From Egaibacter danicus (GTDB lineage: Bacteria > Pseudomonadota > Gammaproteobacteria > Burkholderiales > Burkholderiaceae_C), in contig JADJII010000005.1 of NCBI GenBank assembly GCA_016707075.1, positions 186,001 to 250,000 on the forward strand: 64,000 nucleotides of DNA. The letters run 5' to 3'. Below are positions 26,474-34,657 of the stretch, piece by piece. Within the stretch, counting starts at the first letter, position 1. Every line of letters begins with the position of its first letter. The notes under the pieces were generated by a model that saw only the letters and a program-made list of their open reading frames with translations, was not told the origin of the DNA and searched no databases. A program made the translations under genes and the position numbers.

Positions 26474-27696
26474 ACCAGCTTCAACTTTTTTTGCCCTGCG
26501 CCGCCGGCGTGGAAGACTACCTGGCCACCGAGGTGCATGGGCTCACGGGGCTGATGGGCGAAGACCTGCTCACGCGCCGTGGTGGCGTGCTGGTACGGGC
26601 CTCGTGGCGCGACGCCATGCGGCTCAATCTGCACAGCCGCCTGGCCCAGCGCGTGCTGGTGCAGCTGAGCTACACCGAGTACCGCAACGAGCAGGACTTG
26701 TACCGTGCTGCCAGTGAGGTGGCGTGGGAAATCTGGTTCACCCCCAAACAGAGCATCAAGGTCGAGGTGACCGCGCAGCACAGCCCGCTCAACAGCCTGA
26801 ATTTTGCTGCGCTGAAAATCAAGGACGCCGTGTGTGACCGCTTCCGCGACAAGGCCAACGGCGTGCGCCCGGACGTCAACACCCAGTGGCCCGATGTGCG
26901 CATTTATGCCCACCTCACCACCGACAGCTGCTCGCTGTACATCGACACCTCGGGCGAGCCGCTGTTCAAGCGCGGCTGGCGCGAAGACAAGGGCGAGGCG
27001 CCGCTGAAGGAAACGCTGGCCGCCGCGATGATCGCCGCCAGTGGCTGGGCCGATGGTGACGCCGATCTGCTGCCGCTGTATGACCCCTGCTGCGGCAGCG
27101 GCACCATTGCCATCGAAGCCGCGCAGATCGCCTGCAACATTGCACCGGGCATGTTGCGCAGCTTTGCCTTTGAGAAGTATCTGCCGTTTCAGGCCCACGT
27201 GTGGGGTGCTATAAAAAAAGAAGCTGCTGACGCACAAGTGGTAAGGGCTGCAGGCCAAAAACCAATCATATTTGGCAGTGATGTGGCCCACCGCATGGTT
27301 GACTTTGCGCAGCGCAACGCCCAGCGCGCCGGTGTGGCCGATGTCATCGAGTTCCGCGGCGGCGACGCCCTGCAGCGTATGCCGCCAACCGATGTGCCCG
27401 GCGTGATGTTGCTCAACCCGCCGTATGGCGAACGCATTGAAGTGGCGGGCGTAGCGGGGCGGGAGCAAGCCATTACCGAAGACGGCGGCGAGTTTTTCAG
27501 CCAGCTGGCCACGCACTGGAAAAAGAATTACCCCAACTGGACCGCCTGGGTGCTAACGCCCGACCTGAAACTGCCTACTCGGATGCGCCTGAAAGAATCC
27601 CGCCGCGTGCCCATGTGGAACGGCCCGATCGAGTGCCGCCTGTTCCGCTTCGACATGGTCAAAGGCTCGGCAAGGAAAACGGGGCCTGCCGAATAA
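26470..27696 (+). CDS. rlmL: Class I SAM-dependent 23S rRNA methyltransferase (RlmL/RlmK type)
   Basis: A 408-residue enzyme with an N-terminal THUMP RNA-binding domain (~45-155) and a methyltransferase domain with DPCCGSGTIAIEAAQIA near residue 205 and the base-flipping motif NPPYGER near residue 317. This corresponds to the RlmL half (m2G2445) of E. coli RlmKL; the RlmK half is absent. The ATG overlaps the rpoN stop. Residues ~246-267 (AIKKEAADAQVVRAAGQKP) come from an in-frame copy of the dispersed element, placed between motif I and the next strand. Confidence 0.9.
   Translation: MNQLQLFLPCAAGVEDYLATEVHGLTGLMGEDLLTRRGGVLVRASWRDAMRLNLHSRLAQRVLVQLSYTEYRNEQDLYRAASEVAWEIWFTPKQSIKVEVTAQHSPLNSLNFAALKIKDAVCDRFRDKANGVRPDVNTQWPDVRIYAHLTTDSCSLYIDTSGEPLFKRGWREDKGEAPLKETLAAAMIAASGWADGDADLLPLYDPCCGSGTIAIEAAQIACNIAPGMLRSFAFEKYLPFQAHVWGAIKKEAADAQVVRAAGQKPIIFGSDVAHRMVDFAQRNAQRAGVADVIEFRGGDALQRMPPTDVPGVMLLNPPYGERIEVAGVAGREQAITEDGGEFFSQLATHWKKNYPNWTAWVLTPDLKLPTRMRLKESRRVPMWNGPIECRLFRFDMVKGSARKTGPAE
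27207..27271 (+). repeat. Dispersed element copy inside rlmL, in frame
   Basis: TGCTATAAAAAAAGAAGCTG, CTGACGCACAAG, GTAAGGGCTGCAGGCCAAAA follow the element's order and spacing. It is read in the same frame as the rpoN and thiL copies, giving an Ala-rich, charged loop. Confidence 0.75.
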
Positions 27697-28107
27697 ATGG
27701 CTTTCCCGGCAGTCGTCATCGACACCAACATCCTGCTGGATGCCTTCATCTTCAACGACCCCGCCGCACAGCCGCTAAAGCAGGCGCTTGCCTCCGGCCA
27801 ATTGCGCTGGCTGGCCACCCAACCCATGCGCGACGAATTGCAGCGCGTGCTGGGCTACAAACAAATCATCCCGCGCCTGGCTTTCTATCAACTGAGCCCA
27901 GCTGACGTGATGGCTCAATTCGATCAATATGCGCAGCTCGTTCCCGTCGCCCCCAAAGCCACAGTCACCTGCCGGGATGCCGACGACCAGAAGTTTATCG
28001 ACCTCGCCGTGGCTCACAAAGCGATGCTGTTGAGCAAAGACAATGCCGTTCTTTGCATGTCAAAAAGGCTTCTGGCCCTTGATGTTATTGCGCAAGCAGC
28101 TATTTAA
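27697..28107 (+). CDS. PIN-domain protein (putative VapC-like ribonuclease)
   Basis: A 136-residue PIN domain. Acidic active-site candidates are Asp9 (VIDTNILLDAF), Glu in MRDELQRVLG near residue 48, Asp in DADDQKFIDLA near residue 95, and the late Asp in LLSKDNAVLC. Such proteins are metal-dependent RNases, often toxins. No antitoxin gene is visible beside it; it begins right after the rlmL stop (GAATAAATGG), so it is co-transcribed with a housekeeping gene. The last residues (VIAQAAI) are encoded by a partial copy of the dispersed element, so the native C-terminus has probably been replaced. Confidence 0.85.
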   Translation: MAFPAVVIDTNILLDAFIFNDPAAQPLKQALASGQLRWLATQPMRDELQRVLGYKQIIPRLAFYQLSPADVMAQFDQYAQLVPVAPKATVTCRDADDQKFIDLAVAHKAMLLSKDNAVLCMSKRLLALDVIAQAAI

Positions 28108-28120
28108 TTTATAGCGTATT
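28081..28120 (-). repeat. Partial dispersed element at the 3' end of the PIN gene
   Basis: Read on the minus strand it begins GCTATAAATTAAATAGCTGC and continues TTGCGCAATAAC, the first half of the element. It supplies the stop codon of the PIN gene and is followed directly by a large inverted repeat. Confidence 0.65.
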
Positions 28121-28132
28121 GAGTGAAGCTCA

Positions 28133-28315
28133 CGCGAGTCGGCACCCCATGGCGCACCCTGCGGCGCTGGTCGCTGCGCGACTCCCCTGCGCTGCTCGCG
28201 TCAGGCGGGGTCTGGCTAAACTCGGCTATCGCCTCAAACAACGCCAGCCCTGATCCGCCCGCCGCTGTGCTGCTCGGCAGCGCCGAAAGGGTGCGCCAGG
28301 GGGTGCCGACTCGCG
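28133..28315. repeat. 183 bp inverted-repeat element (REP/MITE-like)
   Basis: The outer ends are near-perfect inverted copies: CGCGAGTCGGCACCCC and GGCGCACCCT on the left (28133-28160), AGGGTGCGCC and GGGGTGCCGACTCGCG on the right (28289-28315). The ~125 bp between them contain GCGCTGG, GCGTCAGGCGGGG and GCTGCTCGGCAGC words. No protein is convincing here. It lies between the PIN and GNAT genes and may be a non-autonomous mobile element or a long RNA hairpin. 28316-28488 holds only A+T-richer sequence in which I see no gene. Confidence 0.75.
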
Positions 28316-28488
28316 CGGTGGTTTATCACGGATGATGAGTGGCGCGGAATGCGGGCGGTTACGGTCGCCCACCGTTCTTTTCGTTTTGGGGATACGATCA
28401 ATACGGGCGTAGGCGATAAAACATTTTGTGCAGGTGAGGTCAACGACGAAGTGTTTGGAGTGTCTCAATCCAATAGTTTTCCAAAAAT

Positions 28489-28983
28489 ATGGTCTCAATA
28501 ACTCAAGTCACTGATCCCATTCAAATTGCAGTTGCCCAAGAACTTGTGCGCGAGTATTTTTCCTGGTTCTTTGCTTTGATTCCCGGTAGTGAATCAGACC
28601 CGACATTTCGTGGGTGGGAGGCTGAACTTGAGACAATTCCGGGGGTCTGCGTACCTCCTAAAGGGAGCTACCTGCTTGCTACGGTGGACGGTCAGCCTTC
28701 GGGTTGTGTAACGCTGAAACCCTTAGATGAGGAAAACTGCGAACTCAAACGACTTTACGTCCGTCCAACTTTTCGTGGCCAAAATGTTGGCAAGCATCTG
28801 GTCGATGCTTTCATGCATAACGCACGTGTACTGGGCTACAAATTTGCCGTTCTAGATAGCCACATATCCATGACAAAAGCGCACGATATCTATAAGAAAT
28901 CTGGATTCAAAGTGGTTGAGGCGCCACCTGATTTTCCAGAAGAGTTGAGGCAGTCTGTGATCTTTATGAGATGTGTGCTGTAA
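28489..28983 (+). CDS. GNAT-family N-acetyltransferase
   Basis: A 164-residue acetyltransferase with the acetyl-CoA loop RPTFRGQNVGKHLVDAFMHNA (R/Q-x-x-G-x-G/K type) near residue 92, preceded by CELKRLYVRP and followed by DSHISMTKAHDIYKKSGFKVV. The substrate is unknown. Codon use is more A+T-rich than its neighbours and it stands between repeat-rich gaps, which suggests recent transfer. Confidence 0.85.
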   Translation: MVSITQVTDPIQIAVAQELVREYFSWFFALIPGSESDPTFRGWEAELETIPGVCVPPKGSYLLATVDGQPSGCVTLKPLDEENCELKRLYVRPTFRGQNVGKHLVDAFMHNARVLGYKFAVLDSHISMTKAHDIYKKSGFKVVEAPPDFPEELRQSVIFMRCVL

Positions 28984-29333
28984 GCGACTGCAATCAGCCT
29001 GTAAGCGGCCCTTCTCAACGGGAAACAACTCCTTTTTTCGGCTAAATATGTCTTTAGCCTCCGTCCATTATGCGTGAGTAGCTCTTATATTGATAGCGGA
29101 TGGTTGTGTGCGCGGTTTTCCCCATCCCCAGTCAAACACCTCCGCAGGCGTGTCGGGTGGCTGCGACGGGGCAACGAAGCTGTTCGCGGTTGCCACAGAA
29201 TTCGCGTCCTAAAAGCGGCGTTAACGCAGCAACCTGAAACCACCAATCCAGCCGCCCGCGAGATGCGCAGTGGACACGACGCGGACGCCCGACGCGCTCG
29301 CCAGCCAACTCGCTAGCAAAACAAAAGACAAGC
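28984..29333. other. Intergenic stretch with one dispersed element
   Basis: These 350 bp between the GNAT gene and the convergent glutamate-synthase-like gene hold a diverged minus-strand copy of the dispersed element at about 29040-29097 (TTAGCCTCCGTCCATTATGC, GTGAGTAGCTCTTATATTGA). The rest shows no convincing gene. Confidence 0.6.
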
Positions 29334-30962
29334 TCAAGCCGCCCGCAACTGAAAACTCTCCGCCGTGGCCAGCGGCCAGTGCTGGCGGTAGATGATGGGC
29401 AGGGCGTTCAGGTCATCCTTCAGTAGCACACCGTCTTCCAGCTGCGTCAGGATCAGTTGCGCCAGCGAGCGCACGCGCCGGTTGGCGGAGCGGCGCACGA
29501 TGTGGTGCGGCGTGATGTCGCGGGGGTGATGCAGCCCGGCGGCCTGCACAATTTCCTGCAGGGCGTGCAGCGTCATGCGGTGAAAGTTGTACACCCGTTC
29601 GGCCTTGTCCGGCACCACCAGCGACTGCTGGCGCAGCGGGTCCTGCGTGGTCACACCGGTCGGGCAGGCGCCCGTGTGGCAGTGCTGGGCCTGAATGCAG
29701 CCCAGCGCAAACATGAAGCCACGCGCGCTGTTGCACCAGTCGGCGCCCAGCGCCATCAGGCGAGCAATGTCAAAGGCGCTGACCACCTTGCCGGCGCAGC
29801 CGACGCGGATTTTGCTGCGCAGGCCAGCGCCACGCAGCGTGTTGTGCACCAGCAGCAGGCCCTCCTGCAGCGGCGAGCCTACGTGGTCGGTGAATTCCAG
29901 CGGCGCGGCACCGGTGCCGCCCTCGGCGCCGTCCACCACGATGAAATCGGGTGTGATGCCGGTGGCCACCATGGCCTTGACCATCGCAAACCATTCCCAC
30001 GGGTGGCCGATGCACAGCTTGAACCCGGTGGGTTTGCCGCCTGACAGCTCGCGCAGGCGGGCAATGAAATGCATCATCTCGGTGGGTGTGGAAAACGCAC
30101 TGTGCGATGCGGGGGACACGCAGTCCACGCCTTCCGGCACGCCGCGGGCCGCCGCTATTTCCGGCGTGACCTTGGGGCCGGGCAACACGCCGCCGTGGCC
30201 CGGCTTGGCGCCCTGGCTCAATTTGAGTTCGATCATCTTCACCTGCGGGTCGCGGGCGTTGTCTGAAAATCTGTCGGCGTTGAATGTGCCGTCGTCATTG
30301 CGGCAGCCAAAATACCCCGAGCCAATTTCCCAGATCAGGTCGCCGCCATGCACGCGGTGGTGTGCGGAGATGGAGCCTTCGCCCGTGTCGTGCGCAAAGC
30401 CGCCGCGTTTGGCACCCGAGTTCAGCGCCAGGATGGCGTTGGCGCTCAGGGCTCCAAAGCTCATTGCCGAGATGTTGAAGATGCTGGCCTCATACGGCTG
30501 GGCGGTGTCCGGCCCGATGGTCAGGCGGAAATCATGCGACGCCAGTTGCGTAGGCGTCATGGAATGGTTCATCCATTCATAGCCCTCTTCATACACCGCG
30601 AGCTGCGTGCCAAAAGGGCGCTTGTCGGGGTCACCCTTGGCGCGCTGGTACACCAGCGAGCGTTGCGAGCGCGAGAACGGGGAGGCTTCGTTGTCACCTT
30701 CCAGAAAGTACTGGCGTATTTCGGGGCGCACAAATTCCAGCATGAAGCGCAGGTGGCCGATGACAGGGTAATTGCGCAGGATGGACCGTTTGGTCTGGCG
30801 CAGGTCATAGACACCCAGGGCTACCAGCCCCGTAAACACCAGTGCCCAGCCACCGCCCACGCCAAACACCAGCATGGTGAAGCCGCTGAGCAAAAGGCCC
30901 AGCACACACAGAAAAAAAGCCGTGTAGCGGACGGGGAAGAAGTTATTCAGGGTATGCAGCAT
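29334..30962 (-). CDS. FMN-binding glutamate synthase-family protein
   Basis: A 542-residue membrane-anchored relative of the glutamate synthase synthase domain. Two N-terminal membrane spans (about residues 12-30 and 34-50) are followed by the FMN-binding TIM barrel: FNISAMSFGALSANAILALNSGAKRGGFAHDTGEG, KPGHGGVLPGPKV, VDGAEGGTGAAPLEFTDHVG. The 3Fe-4S cysteines follow in CIQAQHCHTGACPTG. The amidotransferase domain of true GltB is absent, so the reaction is uncertain; such short forms are widespread in proteobacteria. It stands alone, convergent with the GNAT gene. Confidence 0.9.
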   Translation of the reverse strand: MLHTLNNFFPVRYTAFFLCVLGLLLSGFTMLVFGVGGGWALVFTGLVALGVYDLRQTKRSILRNYPVIGHLRFMLEFVRPEIRQYFLEGDNEASPFSRSQRSLVYQRAKGDPDKRPFGTQLAVYEEGYEWMNHSMTPTQLASHDFRLTIGPDTAQPYEASIFNISAMSFGALSANAILALNSGAKRGGFAHDTGEGSISAHHRVHGGDLIWEIGSGYFGCRNDDGTFNADRFSDNARDPQVKMIELKLSQGAKPGHGGVLPGPKVTPEIAAARGVPEGVDCVSPASHSAFSTPTEMMHFIARLRELSGGKPTGFKLCIGHPWEWFAMVKAMVATGITPDFIVVDGAEGGTGAAPLEFTDHVGSPLQEGLLLVHNTLRGAGLRSKIRVGCAGKVVSAFDIARLMALGADWCNSARGFMFALGCIQAQHCHTGACPTGVTTQDPLRQQSLVVPDKAERVYNFHRMTLHALQEIVQAAGLHHPRDITPHHIVRRSANRRVRSLAQLILTQLEDGVLLKDDLNALPIIYRQHWPLATAESFQLRAA

Positions 30963-31057
30963 GGGTCAAGCTCCTCGGGCCCGACAATACCAGCGCCAGC
31001 GCTGCCAGCACAACCGCTAAACTCGGAAAGCCTGCCTTTTCCCCTTTTCAAACCGCC

Positions 31058-31861
31058 ATGGCCGTGGCGCAAATCATGAATCCAGAACCCCTGAGCCCCG
31101 AAGCCTTCGATGAGATAGACGCCATCCTGGACGACATGCGCACGCGTTATGACGAAACCCCGCAGTGGGAGTTTTGTGAGGGCTTCATGGCGGCACTGGT
31201 GTGTTGCCGCCGCGAAATCCCCTCGGCTGAGTACTTTGCCGAATTGCTGGCCATCGACCTGAATGGTGACCTCGCGCACACTGCTGAAGGCACGTTTGCC
31301 GATGTCGCGCAGAAAGACCGCTTTCTGCAGCTGTGGGCCCAGCGCTGGCATGAGGTTGCCACGGCACTGAACACCCGGGTGGAGGCGCTCGATGACGATG
31401 CCGCCTATCACCCCGAAGTCATGGACGTGCGGGGTGCCATTGCGGCACTGCCAGAGGCCGAACGTGCCGAGGTGGGCGATGAAGCGCTGCCCTCATTCGG
31501 GCAGGTCTGGGCGCTGGGCTTCATGTTTGCGGTGGAAACCTGGCCCGAGGAGTGGGCGCCGCCGCGTGACAAAGAGGCGGCCCAATGGCTGGACGGCGGG
31601 CTGCAGGCCATCGTGGCGTTGACCGAAGACGACACCGGCGAACCCACCATTTCAGTTTTCAGCGACGACGGGCCACCGTCCGTCAGTGAGGAGCGGCTGG
31701 AGACTTTTGCCGAAGCCGTCTGGGCGGTATACGACCTGCACGAACTGTGGCGCAACCTGGGGCCAAGGGTGGAAACGGTTCGCAAGGCGGCGGAGCCGGG
31801 CCGCAACGACCTGTGTTACTGCGGCAGCGGCAAGAAATACAAGAAGTGCCACGGCGCCTGA
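31058..31861 (+). CDS. UPF0149 (YecA/YgfB-like) protein with SEC-C motif
   Basis: A 267-residue protein: an acidic helical UPF0149 domain (residues ~10-220, with FCEGFMAALVCCRREI) and a C-terminal SEC-C zinc motif RNDLCYCGSGKKYKKCHG, as at the end of SecA. The same layout occurs in E. coli YecA, which contacts the ribosome. A second in-frame ATG lies at 31076. It is divergent from the glutamate-synthase-like gene, with 95 bp between them. Confidence 0.85.
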   Translation: MAVAQIMNPEPLSPEAFDEIDAILDDMRTRYDETPQWEFCEGFMAALVCCRREIPSAEYFAELLAIDLNGDLAHTAEGTFADVAQKDRFLQLWAQRWHEVATALNTRVEALDDDAAYHPEVMDVRGAIAALPEAERAEVGDEALPSFGQVWALGFMFAVETWPEEWAPPRDKEAAQWLDGGLQAIVALTEDDTGEPTISVFSDDGPPSVSEERLETFAEAVWAVYDLHELWRNLGPRVETVRKAAEPGRNDLCYCGSGKKYKKCHGA

Positions 31862-31892
31862 AGCCCAGCCCGAAGCGGGATGGGCGAACGGG

Positions 31893-32492
31893 TTAACCCA
31901 TCAGCAACGTGCCGGCCAGCGCAAACATCACCAGCGCGATGACGCTGTCCAGCACCCGCCAGGCGGTCACCGTCTCGAACAGCGGTCCCAGCAGCCGCGC
32001 GCCATAACCCAGCGCTGAAAACCAGACCAGACTGGACAGACAGGCGCCCCAGCCAAATGTCCACGGGTCGCTGCGCTGGTTGGCTACCGAGCCCAGCAGC
32101 ACCACCGTATCCAGATAGACATGCGGGTTCAAAAAGGTGAAGCCGAAGCAAGCTGCCAGCGCCGTGGCCAGCGGCGTCGGCGTGCTGGCCTCCAGCTGCA
32201 TGTGGCCGCCACGCCAGGCACGCATTGCTGCCAGTGCGCCGTAACTGGCCAGAAACAGCGCACCACCGTAACGGGCGACTGCCAGCAGCGTGGTGTTGCC
32301 GCGGATCACCACGCCCGCACCACCAATGCCGGCGACGATCAGCAGCGCGTCGGACAGCGCGCAAAACAGCACGATGGGCAACACGTGTTCGCGCCGCAAG
32401 CCCATGCGCAGCACAAAAGCGTTTTGCGAGCCGATGGCCACGATCAGCGCCAGCCCGGTTGCAAAGCCGGCGAAGAAATCGATGACGGTCAA
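31893..32492 (-). CDS. LysE/ArgO-family amino-acid exporter
   Basis: A 199-residue inner-membrane protein with about six spans. The N-terminal FFAGFATGLALIVAIGSQNAFVLRMGLRREH is the LysE/ArgO signature. It likely exports arginine or lysine type amino acids. Its ATG overlaps the cinA stop by 4 bp (ATGA), so the two are translationally coupled; the gene ends 31 bp from the convergent SEC-C gene. Confidence 0.9.
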   Translation of the reverse strand: MTVIDFFAGFATGLALIVAIGSQNAFVLRMGLRREHVLPIVLFCALSDALLIVAGIGGAGVVIRGNTTLLAVARYGGALFLASYGALAAMRAWRGGHMQLEASTPTPLATALAACFGFTFLNPHVYLDTVVLLGSVANQRSDPWTFGWGACLSSLVWFSALGYGARLLGPLFETVTAWRVLDSVIALVMFALAGTLLMG

Positions 32493-33022
32493 GAAACAGC
32501 CTGTTCTTTCAGCAGTTCCACCAACTGCACCAGCGCGTGGTGAACCGTGGCCTCGCGTACCGCGGCGCGGTCTCCGTCAAAGCGGCGCGTTTCCGTGATG
32601 ACGCCTGCGGGTGTGGCAAACCCGAACCACACGGTGCCCACGGGCTTGGCTGCGGTGCCGCCAGTGGGGCCGGCCACGCCGGTCACGGCGACAGCCACTT
32701 GGGCGCCCGAGCGCAGGATGGCGCCTTGCACCATGGCGCGGGCAACTGCTTCGCTCACCGCACCATGCTGGTTGATCAGCGCGGCGTCCACACCCAGCAG
32801 GTCGGTCTTGGCTTCGTTGGAATAGGTGACAAAGCCGCGCTCAAACCAGTTGCTGGAGCCCGACAGGTCGGTGCACGCGGCCGAAATCAGGCCGCCGGTG
32901 CAACTTTCTGCGGTGGCCAGAAACCAGCCTTTTTTTTGCATCAAATCGGCCATCAGGCCACACAGATGTTGCGTGGATAGCTCTGAATTTGATAGCGTCC
33001 TGGCTGTGTGCGGATCAGTCAC
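32489..33022 (-). CDS. CinA C-terminal domain protein (nicotinamide-nucleotide amidase, PncC type)
   Basis: A 177-residue protein of the CinA C-terminal family, which deamidates NMN in pyridine nucleotide recycling. Signatures are LATAESCTGGLISA near residue 36, the VTYSNEAKTDLLGV segment, and AVTGVAGPTGGTAAKPVGTVWFG. GTG 33022 is the likely start because it overlaps the pgpA stop by 4 bp (GTGA). About residues 8-31 are encoded by an in-frame copy of the dispersed element, so the N-terminus differs from relatives. Confidence 0.9.
   Translation of the reverse strand: MTDPHTARTLSNSELSTQHLCGLMADLMQKKGWFLATAESCTGGLISAACTDLSGSSNWFERGFVTYSNEAKTDLLGVDAALINQHGAVSEAVARAMVQGAILRSGAQVAVAVTGVAGPTGGTAAKPVGTVWFGFATPAGVITETRRFDGDRAAVREATVHHALVQLVELLKEQAVS
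32932..33000 (-). repeat. Dispersed element copy at the 5' end of cinA, in frame
   Basis: On the minus strand it reads CGCTATCAAATTCAGAGCTA, TCCACGCAACAT, GGCCTGATGGCCGATTTGAT, then an A-run. It matches the element in order and spacing but is translated in a different frame from the rpoN, rlmL and thiL copies. Confidence 0.75.
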
Positions 33023-33552
33023 CAGATGGACCTCCAGAGGGCGATCACCAGCACCGTGCAGGCCGCCGCCACCAGATCGTCGAACAGGATGCCAAAGCCG
33101 GCCTTGGTCCAGGCGTGCGGGTCGCTGTAACGGTCCACGCCATGAAACAGGCGGTCGGCCCAACCCACAGGACCCGGCTTGACCGCATCGAAAAACCGGA
33201 ACAGTCCAAACGCAATCAACTGGCCCCAGAACCCGGTTGGCAGCACCAGCCACAACACGATCCAGAACGCCACGACCTCGTCCCAGACGATGTTGCCGGG
33301 GTCCAGCACCTGCAGGTTGCGCGCAGTGACCGTGCTGGCCCACCAGCCCAGTACGAGGGAGAAGGCAATCAGCCAGCCGGCCTGTGCGTCCGTCATGCCG
33401 TAAAACTGCAGCACCAGAAACGCGAGCCAGGCCCACAGCGTGCCGGACGTGCCGGGTGCCACCGGACTCAGTCCCGAGCCAAACCCCAGCGCAATGGCAT
33501 GTGCGGGGTGAGACAACATGAAGCGGGCTGTGGGCCGGGCAATCGAACTCAT
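33019..33552 (-). CDS. pgpA: Phosphatidylglycerophosphatase A
   Basis: A 177-residue membrane phosphatase that makes phosphatidylglycerol from its phosphate. It has the family motifs ALGFGSGLSPVAPGTSGTLWAW near residue 22, DPGNIVWDEVVAFWIVL near residue 83, and RFFDAVKPGPVGWADRLFHGVDRYSDPHAWTKAGFGILFDDLVAA toward the end. ATG 33552 matches the conserved N-terminus; the longer frame upstream is Arg/Cys-rich and unlikely. Its stop overlaps the cinA GTG, and thiL–pgpA–cinA order is common, although thiL lies elsewhere here (51.6 kb). Confidence 0.93.
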   Translation of the reverse strand: MSSIARPTARFMLSHPAHAIALGFGSGLSPVAPGTSGTLWAWLAFLVLQFYGMTDAQAGWLIAFSLVLGWWASTVTARNLQVLDPGNIVWDEVVAFWIVLWLVLPTGFWGQLIAFGLFRFFDAVKPGPVGWADRLFHGVDRYSDPHAWTKAGFGILFDDLVAAACTVLVIALWRSIW

Positions 33553-33637
33553 GCCGTGATTATGGTGGACGCGCATATGCACGGTATCATCTGCGCACAC
33601 CGGCGTATACGATCGGTGACATCGACGGAGACAAGTC

Positions 33638-34657
33638 TTGCGGTACAAAGAAACCAAAGAACAAAGCGCCGAGTTGCTGCGCAAAGTCTTAGCCCTAATG
33701 GGCCAGCATGATGCGGCGTTTCACCCCGTGTCGTTTGCTGTCTGGTACGAATTTGCCGCGGGCACCAACGCTCGCCTGACACACGCCATCGAGCGCGCCC
33801 TGCAAACCGAACCCCGCCTGGGCAATGACACCGTGGTGCGCCTGTTTCAGGAATTTGTGGCGGAGGTGGACCATGTGGCCATGCAGCGCATTTCTGGTGA
33901 GTTGCAGCGCATGATGACCGGCATGGCCGACAGCGCCACGCGCACCGGAGACCGTGCAAGCGCTTTTGGCGAACAGCTCACAGACCTCACGACCGCGTTG
34001 CAAACCAACGATGCGCCCGCCCTCACCTCACAGGTCGCCGCTGCACTGGTGGGCACGGCGCAGATGAAGAGTTCGGCGCTGGAACTGCATGAGCAGGTGC
34101 TGGCCAGCCGTCAGGAAATCGAGCGGCTGCAGGCGGACCTGGCGCGCACCCGTGACGAGGCTGCGCTGGACCCGTTGACGCGGGTGCTGAATCGCAAGGG
34201 GTTTGACCAGCAGCTGGCGTCCCTGCTGGAGCAGCCGCTGGCGCCGGACAGCGCACACTGCCTGATCATGCTGGACATTGATCATTTCAAAAAGGTGAAC
34301 GACACCCACGGCCACGTGATGGGCGACCGCGTCATCCAGGCGCTGGGTGACGTTCTGCGCGCCTGTGTGTCGGACAAGAGTCATTCGGTGGCAAGGTATG
34401 GCGGCGAAGAGTTTGCGGTTCTGATGCCGCATTGCACGGTGGAACACAGCCTGAAAATGGCCGATACGATACGCCAGCGCACCAAGGCCATGAAGATTCG
34501 CGATCGCCGCACGCAGGAAGTGGTGCTCACCGTCAGCATCTCGGGTGGTGTGGCGGCCATGCAGCCGGGCGACGATGCGCAGGACCTGATTGCACGGGCC
34601 GATGGCGCCCTGTACAAGTCCAAACAGTCAGGCCGCGACCGCGTTACCTGCGCCTGA
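33638..34657 (+). CDS. Diguanylate cyclase (GGDEF domain)
   Basis: A 339-residue cytoplasmic protein that would make cyclic di-GMP. The N-terminal ~165 residues are helical without a recognised sensor domain (RYKETKEQSAELLRKVLALMGQHDAAFHPVSFAVWYEF), followed by a GGDEF domain beginning DPLTRVLNRKGFDQQL with the active-site variant GGEEF near residue 254. No RxxD inhibitory site is visible just upstream of it. TTG 33638 with a CGGAGAC ribosome site is the probable start. Its last 30 bp overlap the convergent LysR gene. Confidence 0.9.
   Translation: MRYKETKEQSAELLRKVLALMGQHDAAFHPVSFAVWYEFAAGTNARLTHAIERALQTEPRLGNDTVVRLFQEFVAEVDHVAMQRISGELQRMMTGMADSATRTGDRASAFGEQLTDLTTALQTNDAPALTSQVAAALVGTAQMKSSALELHEQVLASRQEIERLQADLARTRDEAALDPLTRVLNRKGFDQQLASLLEQPLAPDSAHCLIMLDIDHFKKVNDTHGHVMGDRVIQALGDVLRACVSDKSHSVARYGGEEFAVLMPHCTVEHSLKMADTIRQRTKAMKIRDRRTQEVVLTVSISGGVAAMQPGDDAQDLIARADGALYKSKQSGRDRVTCA

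Noticed and set aside
25936..27516. 526-codon open frame on the minus strand
   Set aside because: Antisense to rpoN and rlmL, both of which have unmistakable motifs.
28123..28335. 70-codon open frame between PIN and GNAT genes
   Set aside because: It lies wholly inside the inverted-repeat element and has no plausible protein features.
29074..29316. 80-codon open frame in the 28984-29333 gap
   Set aside because: It begins inside a dispersed repeat and is Arg-rich without homology; no ribosome site.
29457..30582. Two long plus-strand frames (195 and 295 codons)
   Set aside because: Antisense shadows of the glutamate-synthase-like gene.
32489..33436. Extending cinA upstream to 33436
   Set aside because: The extension is antisense-free but overlaps pgpA in another frame; the GTG at 33022 overlaps the pgpA stop and fits the usual gene border.
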